Below, one piece after another: positions 54,101-62,935 of a stretch of 64,000 bases of DNA. The DNA is from Clusia tigrina (taxonomy: Eukaryota; Arthropoda; Insecta; Diptera; Clusiidae). Where the stretch lies: NCBI GenBank assembly GCA_920105625.2, contig CAKKTE020000647.1, forward strand, positions 62,001-126,000. Reading direction: 5' to 3'. The number at the start of each line of letters is the position of its first letter. Position 1 is the first letter of the stretch. The notes under the pieces are model-generated. The model saw only the letters and a program-made list of their open reading frames with translations, ran no database searches and had not been told where the DNA came from. The translations under genes were made by a program, and so were the position numbers.

Positions 54101-55430
54101 TCAAGGGTAGCATAGCTTTGAGCGATAGCTTAAATTGACAAGAGGCTCGAGTACTTTATTGTTACAAAATTTCAAGGTTTTATGACGCTCCAGTAAAAAG
54201 TTACAAGCATTTGTATGTTGCAAACTTTGATAGGTGTAGGACGTACCGTACAGAAGTTAGGGCCATTTGAAGTTTTATCAGTGTTTGATTTGGTACTTCA
54301 GGGTAGCATAGCTTTGAGCGATAGCTTAAATTGACAAGAGGCTCGAGTGCTTTATTGTTACAAAATTTCAAGGTTTTATGACGCTCCAGTAAAAAGTTAC
54401 AAGCATTTGTATGTTGCAAACTTTGATAGTTGCAGGACGTACCATACAGAAGTTTGGGCCATTTGAAGTTTTATCAGTGTTTGATTTGGGACTCAAGGGT
54501 AGCATAGCTTTGAGCAATAGCTTAAATTGACAAGAGGCTCGAGTACTTTATTGTTACAAAATTTCAAGGATTTATGACGCTCCAGTAAAAAGTTACAAGC
54601 ATTTGTATGTTGCAAACTTTGATAGTTGTAGGACGTACCGTGCAGAAGTTAGGGCCATTTGAAGTTTTATCAGTGTTTGATTTGGGACTCAAGGGTAGCA
54701 TAGCTTTGAGCGATAGCTTAAATTGACAAGAGGCTCGAGTACTTTATTGTTACAAAATTTCAAGGTTTTATGACGCTCCAGTAAAAGTTACAAGCATTTG
54801 TATGTTGCAAACTTTGATAGGTGTAGGACGTACCGTATAGAAGTTAGGGCCATTTGAAGTTTAATCAGTGTTTGATTTGGGACTCAAGGGTAGCATAGGT
54901 TTGAGCGATAGCTTAAATTGACAAGAGGCTCGAGTGCTTTATTGTTACAAAATTTCAAGGTTTTATGACGCTCCAGTAAAAAGTTAAATGCATTTGTGTG
55001 TTGCAAACTTTGATAGGTGTAGGACGTACCGTACAGAAGTTAGGGCCATTTGAAGTTCTATCAGTGTTTGATTTGGGATTCAAGGGTAGCATAGCTTTGA
55101 GCGATAGCTTAAATTGACAAGAGGCTCGAGTGCTTTATTGTTAAAAATTTTAAGGTTTTATGACGGTCCAGTAAAAAGTTACAAGCATTTGTATGTTGCA
55201 AACTTTGATAGGTGTAGGACGTACCGTATAGAAGTTAGGGCCATTTGAAGTTTTATCAGTGTTTTATTTGGGATTCAAGGGTAGCATAGCTTTGAGCGAT
55301 AGCTTAAATTGACAAGAGGCTCGAGTGCTTTATTGTTACAAAATTTCAAGGTTTTATGACGCTCCAGTAAAAAGTTACAAGCATTTGTATGTTGCAAACT
55401 TTGATAGGTGTAGGACGTACCGTATAGAAT
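54100..55430 (+). repeat. Loosely ordered monomers before the 4156-bp duplication
   Basis: About seven monomers, including one with ggtacttcagggtag (near 54292), one with gatagttgcagg and accatacag (near 54427), and two with 1-bp losses (cagtaaaagttac near 54780, gttaaaaattttaagg near 55141). No gene or foreign sequence seen. Confidence 0.78.
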
Positions 55431-56031
55431 TTAGGGCCATTTGAAGTTTTATCAGTGTTTTATTTGGGATTCAAGGGTAGCATAGCTTTGAGCGATAGCT
55501 TAAATTGACAAGAGGCTCGAGTGCTTTATTGTTACAAAATTTCAAGGTTTTATGACGCTCCAGTAAAAAGTTACAAGCATTTATATGTTGCAAACTTTGA
55601 TAAGTGTAGGACGTACCGTACACAAGCTAGGGCCATTTGCAGTTTTATCAGTGTTTGATTTGGGACTCAAGGGTAGCATAGCTTTGAGCGATAGCTTAAA
55701 TTGACAAGAGGCTCGAGTACTTTATTGTTACAAAATTTCAAGGTTTTATGATGCTCCAGTAAAAAGTTAAATGCATTTGTGTGTTGCAAACTTTGATAGG
55801 TGTAGGACGTACCGTATAGAAGTTAGGGCCATTTGAAGTTTTATCAGTGTTTGATTTGGGACTTAAGGGTAGCATAGCTTTGAGCGATAGCTTAAATTGA
55901 CAAGAGGCTCGAATACTTTATTGTTACAAAATTTCAAAGTTTTATGAGGCTCCAGTAAAAAGTTACAAGCATTTGTATGTTGCAAACTTTGATAGGTGTA
56001 GGACGTACCGTATAGAAGTTAGGGCCATTTG

Positions 56032-56221
56032 AAGTTTTATCAGTGTTTGATTTGGGACTTAAGGGTAGCATAGCTTTGATCGTTAGCTTAAATTGACAAG
56101 AGACTCGAGTACTTTATTGTTACAAAATTTCAAGGTTTTATGACGCTCCAGTGAAAAGTTAAAAGCATTTGTATGTTGCAAATTTTGATAGGTCGTACCG
56201 TATAGAATTTAGGGCCATTTG
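56032..56221 (+). repeat. 190-bp monomer with a 6-bp deletion (block I marker)
   Basis: gataggtcgtaccg replaces gataggtgtaggacgtaccg. The loss is explained by AGGT-to-AGGT slippage from a gtaggtcgtacc parent, a variant present in block E. The same deletion occurs near 56773, 60347, 60929 and 63301, always with gttaaaagcatttg and caaattttgat. Confidence 0.9.
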
Positions 56222-57979
56222 AAGTTTTATCAGTGTTTGATTTGGGACTTAAGGGTAGCATAGCTTTGAGCAATAGCTTAAATTGACAAGCGGCTCGAGT
56301 ACTTTATTGTTACAAAATTTCAAGGTTTTATGACGCTCCAGTAAAAAGTTACAAGCATTTGTATGTTGCAAACTTTGATAGGTGTAGGACGTACCGTATA
56401 GAAGTTAGGGCCATTTGAAATTTTATCAGTGTTTTATTTGGGATTCAAGGGTAGCATAGCTTTGAGCAATAGCTTAAATTGACAAGAGGCTCGAGTACTT
56501 TATTCTTACAAAATTTCAAGGTTTTATAACGCTCCAGTGAAAAGTTACAAGCATTTATATGTTGCAAACTTTGATAGGTATAGGACGTACCGTATAGAAG
56601 TTAGGGCCATTTGAAGTTTTATCAGTGATTGATTTGGAACTTAAGGGTAGCATAGCTTTGATCGTTAGCTTAAATTGACAAGAGACTCGAGTACTTTATT
56701 GTTACAAAATTTCAAGGTTTTATGACGCTCCAGTGAAAAGTTAAAAGCATTTGTATGTTGCAAATTTTGATAGGTCGTACCGTATAGAATTTAGGGCCAT
56801 TTGAAGTTTTATCAGTGTTCGATTTGGGACTTAAGGGTAGCATAGCTTTGAGCAATAGCTTAAATTGACAAGCGGCTCGAGTACTTTATTGTTACAAAAT
56901 TTCAAGGTTTTATGACGCTCCAGTAAAAAGTTACAAGCATTTGTATGTTGCAAACTTTGATAGGTGTAGGACGTACCGTATAGAAGTTAGGGCCATTTGA
57001 AATTTTATCAGTGTTTTATTTGGGATTCAAGGGTAGCATAGCTTTGAGCAATAGCTTAAATTGACAAGAGGCTCAAGTACTTTATTCTTACAAAATTTCA
57101 AGGTTTTATTACGCTCCAGTAAAAAGTTACAAGCATTTGTATGTTGCAAACTTTGATAGGTGTAGGACGTACCGTATAGATGTTAGGGCCATTTGAAGTT
57201 TTATCAGTGTTTTATTTGGGACTCAAGGGTAGCATAGCTTTGAGCGATAGCTTAAATTGACAAGAGGCTCGAGTACTTTATTGTTACAAAATTTCAAGGT
57301 TTTATTACGCTCCAGTAAAAAGTTACAAGCATTTGTATGTTGCAAACTTTGATAGGTGTAGGACGTACCGTATAGAAGTTAGGGCCATTTGAAGTTTTAT
57401 CAGGGTTTTATTTGGGACTCAAGGGTAGCATAGCTTTGAGCGATAGCTTAAATTGACAAGAGGCTCGAGTGCTTTATTGTTACAAAATTTCAAGGTTTTA
57501 TGACGCTCCAGTAAAAAGATACAAGCATTTGTATGTTGCAAACTTTGATAGGTGTAGGACGTACCGTATAGAAGTTAGGGCCATTTGAAATTTTATCAGT
57601 GTTTTATTTGGGATTCAAGGGTAGCATAGCTTTGAGCAATAGCTTAAATTGACAAGAGGCTCGAGTGCTTTATTGTTACAAAATTTCAAGGTTTTATGAC
57701 GCTCCAGTAAAAAGTTACAAGCATTTATATGTTGCAAACTTTGATAGGTGTAGGACGTACCGTATATAAGTTAGGGCCATTTTAAGTTTTATCAGTGTTT
57801 TATTTGGGATTCAAGGGTAGCATAGCTTTGAGCAATAGCTTAAATTGACAAGAGGCTCGAGTACTTTATATTTACAAAATTTCAAGGTTTAATGACGCTC
57901 CAGTAAAAAGTTACAAGCATTTGTATGTTGCAAACTTTGATAGGTGTAGGACGTACCGTATAGAAGTTAGGGCCATTTG

Positions 57980-58201
57980 AAGTTTTATCAGTGTTTTATT
58001 TGGGATTCAAGGGTATCATAGCTTTGAGCAATAGCTTAAATTGACAAGAGGCTCGAGTACTTTATTGTTACACTCGACTCGAGTACTTTATTGTTATAAA
58101 ATTTCAATGTTTTATGACGCTCCAGTAAAAAGTTACAAGCATTTGTATGTTGCAAACTTTGATAGGTGTAGGACGTACCGTACAGAAGTTAGGGCCATTT
58201 G
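57980..58201 (+). repeat. 222-bp monomer with a 26-bp partial duplication, copy 1
   Basis: The ctcgagtactttattgttac segment is repeated within the monomer, with a ctcgactcgag join: the two ctcgag strings start at 58052 and 58078. The second copy reads ttgttataaaatttcaatg. Identical monomers are at 59182-59403 and 62136-62357. The unit has two XhoI-type sites instead of one. Confidence 0.93.
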
Positions 58202-58779
58202 AAGTTTTATCAGTGTTTGATTTGGGACTCAAGGGTAGCATAGCTTTGAGTGATAGCTTAAATTGACAAGAGCCTCGAGTACTTTATTGTTACAAAATTT
58301 CAAGGTTTTATGACGCTCCAGTAAGAAGTTACAAGCATTTGTATGTTGCAAACTTTGATAGGTGTAGGACGTACCGTACAGAAGTTAGGGCCATTTGAAG
58401 TTTTATCAGTGTTTGATTTGGGACTTAAGGGTTGCATAGCTTTGAGCAATAGCTTAAAATGACAAGTGGCTCGAGTACTTTATTGTTACAAAATTTCAAG
58501 GTTTTATAACGCTCCAGTGAAAAGTTACAAGCATTTATATGTTGCAAACTTTGATAGGTGTAGGACGTACCGTATAGAAGTTAGGGCCATTTGAAGTTTT
58601 ATCAGTGTTTTATTTGGGACTCACAGGTAGCATAGCTTTGAGCGATAGCTTAAATTGACAAGAGGCTCGAGTGCTTTATTGTTACAAAATTTCAAGGTTT
58701 TATGACGCTCCAGGAAAAAGTTACAAGCATTTGTATGTTGCAAACTTTGATAGGTGTAGGACGTACCGTATAGAAGTTA

Positions 58780-59585
58780 GGGCCATTTGAAATTTTATCA
58801 GTGTTTTATTTGGGATTCAAGGGTAGCATAGCTTTGAGCAATAGCTTAAATTGACAAGAGGCTCGAGTGCTTTATTGTTACAAAATTTCAAGGTTTTATG
58901 ACGCTCCAGTAAAAAGTTACAAGCATTTATATGTTGCAAACTTTGATAGGTGTAGGACGTACCGTATATAAGTTAGGGCCATTTTAAGTTTTATCAGTGT
59001 TTTATTTGGGATTCAAGGGTAGCATAGCTTTGAGCAATAGCTTAAATTGACAAGAGGCTCGAGTTCTTTATATTTACAAAATTTCAAGGTTTAATGACGC
59101 TCCAGTAAAAAGTTACAAGCATTTGTATGTTGCAAACTTTGATAGGTGTAGGACGTACCGTATAGAAGTTAGGGCCATTTGAAGTTTTATCAGTGTTTTA
59201 TTTGGGATTCAAGGGTATCATAGCTTTGAGCAATAGCTTAAATTGACAAGAGGCTCGAGTACTTTATTGTTACACTCGACTCGAGTACTTTATTGTTATA
59301 AAATTTCAATGTTTTATGACGCTCCAGTAAAAAGTTACAAGCATTTGTATGTTGCAAACTTTGATAGGTGTAGGACGTACCGTACAGAAGTTAGGGCCAT
59401 TTGAAGTTTTATCAGTGTTTGATTTGGGACTCAAGGGTAGCATAGCTTTGAGTGATAGCTTAAATTGACAAGAGCCTCGAGTACTTTATTGTTACAAAAT
59501 TTCAAGGTTTTATGACGCTCCAGTAAGAAGTTACAAGCATTTGTATGTTGCAAACTTTGATAGGTGTAGGACGTACCGTACAGAA
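58780..59585 (+). repeat. Nested hexamer duplication (offset 1202 bp)
   Basis: This segment copies about 57.58-58.38 kb: the cactcgactcgag marker at 58071 recurs at 59273, 1202 bp later (6 x 196 + 26). Copy A-prime does not contain this extra stretch before its own end. The junction back to the larger duplication is near 59584, where gtaccgtaca meets gaatttagg. Confidence 0.87.
59182..59403 (+). repeat. 222-bp monomer with a 26-bp partial duplication, copy 2
   Basis: Same ctcgactcgag insertion allele as at 57980, carried here by the nested 1202-bp duplication. The preceding monomer has ctcgagttcttta where copy 1 has ctcgagtacttta. Confidence 0.92.
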
Positions 59586-61351
59586 TTTAGGGCCATTTGA
59601 AGTTTTATCAGTGTTTTATTTGGGATTCAAGGGTAGCATAGCTTTGAGCGATAGCTTAAATTGACAAGAGGCTCGAGTGCTTTATTGTTACAAAATTTCA
59701 AGGTTTTATGACGCTCCAGTAAAAAGTTACAAGCATTTATATGTTGCAAACTTTGATAAGTGTAGGACGTACCGTACACAAGCTAGGGCCATTTGCAGTT
59801 TTATCAGTGTTTGATTTGGGACTCAAGGGTAGCATAGCTTTGAGCGATAGCTTAAATTGACAAGAGGCTCGAGTACTTTATTGTTACAAAATTTCAAGGT
59901 TTTATGATGCTCCAGTAAAAAGTTAAATGCATTTGTGTGTTGCAAACTTTGATAGGTGTAGGACGTACCGTATAGAAGTTAGGGCCATTTGAAGTTTTAT
60001 CAGTGTTTGATTTGGGACTTAAGGGTAGCATAGCTTTGAGCGATAGCTTAAATTGACAAGAGGCTCGAATACTTTATTGTTACAAAATTTCAAAGTTTTA
60101 TGAGGCTCCAGTAAAAAGTTACAAGCATTTGTATGTTGCAAACTTTGATAGGTGTAGGACGTACCGTATAGAAGTTAGGGCCATTTGAAGTTTTATCAGT
60201 GATTGATTTGGGACTTAAGGGTAGCATAGCTTTGATCGTTAGCTTAAATTGACAAGAGACTCGAGTACTTTATTGTTACAAAATTTCAAGGTTTTATGAC
60301 GCTCCAGTGAAAAGTTAAAAGCATTTGTATGTTGCAAATTTTGATAGGTCGTACCGTATAGAATTTAGGGCCATTTGAAGTTTTATCAGTGTTTGATTTG
60401 GGACTTAAGGGTAGCATAGCTTTGAGCAATAGCTTAAATTGACAAGCGGCTCGAGTACTTTATTGTTACAAAATTTCAAGGTTTTATGACGCTCCAGTAA
60501 AAAGTTACAAGCATTTGTATGTTGCAAACTTTGATAGGTGTAGGACGTACCGTATAGAAGTTAGGGCCATTTGAAATTTTATCAGTGTTTTATTTGGGAT
60601 TCAAGGGTAGCATAGCTTTGAGCAATAGCTTAAATTGACAAGAGGCTCGAGTACTTTATTCTTACAAAATTTCAAGGTTTTATAACGCTCCAGTGAAAAG
60701 TTACAAGCATTTATATGTTGCAAACTTTGATAGGTATAGGACGTACCGTATAGAAGTTAGGGCCATTTGAAGTTTTATCAGTGATTGATTTGGAACTTAA
60801 GGGTAGCATAGCTTTGATCGTTAGCTTAAATTGACAAGAGACTCGAGTACTTTATTGTTACAAAATTTCAAGGTTTTATGACGCTCCAGTGAAAAGTTAA
60901 AAGCATTTGTATGTTGCAAATTTTGATAGGTCGTACCGTATAGAATTTAGGGCCATTTGAAGTTTTATCAGTGTTCGATTTGGGACTTAAGGGTAGCATA
61001 GCTTTGAGCAATAGCTTAAATTGACAAGCGGCTCGAGTACTTTATTGTTACAAAATTTCAAGGTTTTATGACGCTCCAGTAAAAAGTTACAAGCATTTGT
61101 ATGTTGCAAACTTTGATAGGTGTAGGACGTACCGTATAGAAGTTAGGGCCATTTGAAATTTTATCAGTGTTTTATTTGGGATTCAAGGGTAGCATAGCTT
61201 TGAGCAATAGCTTAAATTGACAAGAGGCTCAAGTACTTTATTCTTACAAAATTTCAAGGTTTTATTACGCTCCAGTAAAAAGTTACAAGCATTTGTATGT
61301 TGCAAACTTTGATAGGTGTAGGACGTACCGTATAGATGTTAGGGCCATTTG

Positions 61352-61547
61352 AAGTTTTATCAGTGTTTTATTTGGGACTCAAGGGTAGCATAGCTTTGAG
61401 CGATAGCTTAAATTGACAAGAGGCTCGAGTACTTTATTCTTACAAAATTTCAAGGTTTTATTACGCACCAGTAAAAAGTTACAAGCATTTGTATGGTGCA
61501 AACTTTGATAGGGGTAGGACGTACCATTTAGAAGTTAGGGCCATTTG
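61352..61547 (+). repeat. Monomer with a cluster of private changes
   Basis: Compared with its partner 4156 bp upstream, this unit has ttattcttac, acgcaccag, gtatggtgc, ataggggtagg and accatttag, followed by actcaaaggtag in the next unit. About six changes lie within roughly 150 bp, while flanking monomers are near identical. A gene-conversion patch or a local base-call problem could both explain it. Confidence 0.75.
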
Positions 61548-62135
61548 AAGTTTTATCAGGGTTTTATTTGGGACTCAAAGGTAGCATAGCTTTGAGCGAT
61601 AGCTTAAATTGACAAGAGGCTCGAGTGCTTTATTGTTACAAAATTTCAAGGTTTTATGACGCTCCAGTAAAAAGTTACAAGCATTTGTATGTTGCAAACT
61701 TTGATAGGTGTAGGACGTACCGTATAGAAGTTAGGGCCATTTGAAATTTTATCAGTGTTTTATTTGGGATTCAAGGGTAGCATAGCTTTGAGCAATAGCT
61801 TAAATTGACAAGAGGCTCGAGTGCTTTATTGTTACAAAATTTCAAGGTTTTATGACGCTCCAGTAAAAAGTTACAAGCATTTATATGTTGCAAACTTTGA
61901 TAGGTGTAGGACGTACCGTATATAAGTTAGGGCCATTTTAAGTTTTATCAGTGTTTTATTTGGGATTCAAGGGTAGCATAGCTTTGAGCAATAGCTTAAA
62001 TTGACAAGAGGCTCGAGTACTTTATATTTACAAAATTTCAAGGTTTAATGACGCTCCAGTAAAAAGTTACAAGCATTTGTATGTTGCAAACTTTGATAGG
62101 TGTAGGACGTACCGTATAGAAGTTAGGGCCATTTG

Positions 62136-62357
62136 AAGTTTTATCAGTGTTTTATTTGGGATTCAAGGGTATCATAGCTTTGAGCAATAGCTTAAATTGA
62201 CAAGAGGCTCGAGTACTTTATTGTTACACTCGACTCGAGTACTTTATTGTTATAAAATTTCAATGTTTTATGACGCTCCAGTAAAAAGTTACAAGCATTT
62301 GTATGTTGCAAACTTTGATAGGTGTAGGACGTACCGTACAGAAGTTAGGGCCATTTG
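62136..62357 (+). repeat. 222-bp monomer with a 26-bp partial duplication, copy 3
   Basis: Same ctcgactcgag insertion allele as at 57980, exactly 4156 bp after it. It anchors the right end of the large duplication. Confidence 0.92.
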
Positions 62358-62935
62358 AAGTTTTATCAGTGTTTGATTTGGGACTCAAGGGTAGCATAGC
62401 TTTGAGTGATAGCTTAAATTGACAAGAGCCTCGAGTACTTTATTGTTACAAAATTTCAAGGTTTTATGACGCTCCAGTAAGAAGTTACAAGCATTTGTAT
62501 GTTGCAAACTTTGATAGGTGTAGGACGTACCGTACAGAAGTTAGGGCCATTTGAAGTTTTATCAGTGTTTGATTTGGGACTTAAGGGTTGCATAGCTTTG
62601 AGCAATAGCTTAAAATGACAAGAGGCTCGAGTACTTTATTGTTACAAAATTTCAAGGTTTTATAACGCTCCAGTGAAAAGTTACAAGCATTTATATGTTG
62701 CAAACTTTGATAGGTGTAGGACGTACCGTATAGAAGTTAGGGCCATTTGAAGTTTTATCAGTGTTTTATTTGGGACTCACAGGTAGCATAGCTTTGAGCG
62801 ATAGCTTAAATTGACAAGAGGCTCGAGTGCTTTATTGTTACAAAATTTCAAGGTTTTATGACGCTCCAGTAAAAAGTTACAAGCATTTGTATGTTGCAAA
62901 CTTTGATAGGTGTAGGACGTACCGTATAGAAGTTA

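Larger units (their letters stand above)
55430..58780 (+). repeat. Segmental duplication copy A (offset 4156 bp)
   Basis: Rare markers here recur exactly 4156 bp later: cacaagctag at 55621 and 59777, ggtcgtacc at 56191 and 60347 and at 56773 and 60929, and cactcgactcgag at 58071 and 62227. The offset equals 21 monomers plus two 26-bp insertions less two 6-bp deletions. The match starts near gaatttag at about 55427 and ends near 58780. Confidence 0.92.

Noticed and set aside
58052..58090. The ctcgactcgag insertion as a mobile element footprint or target-site duplication
   Set aside because: The inserted 26 bases are a partial copy of the adjacent monomer sequence, so internal duplication explains it. 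No terminal inverted repeats or foreign bases are present.
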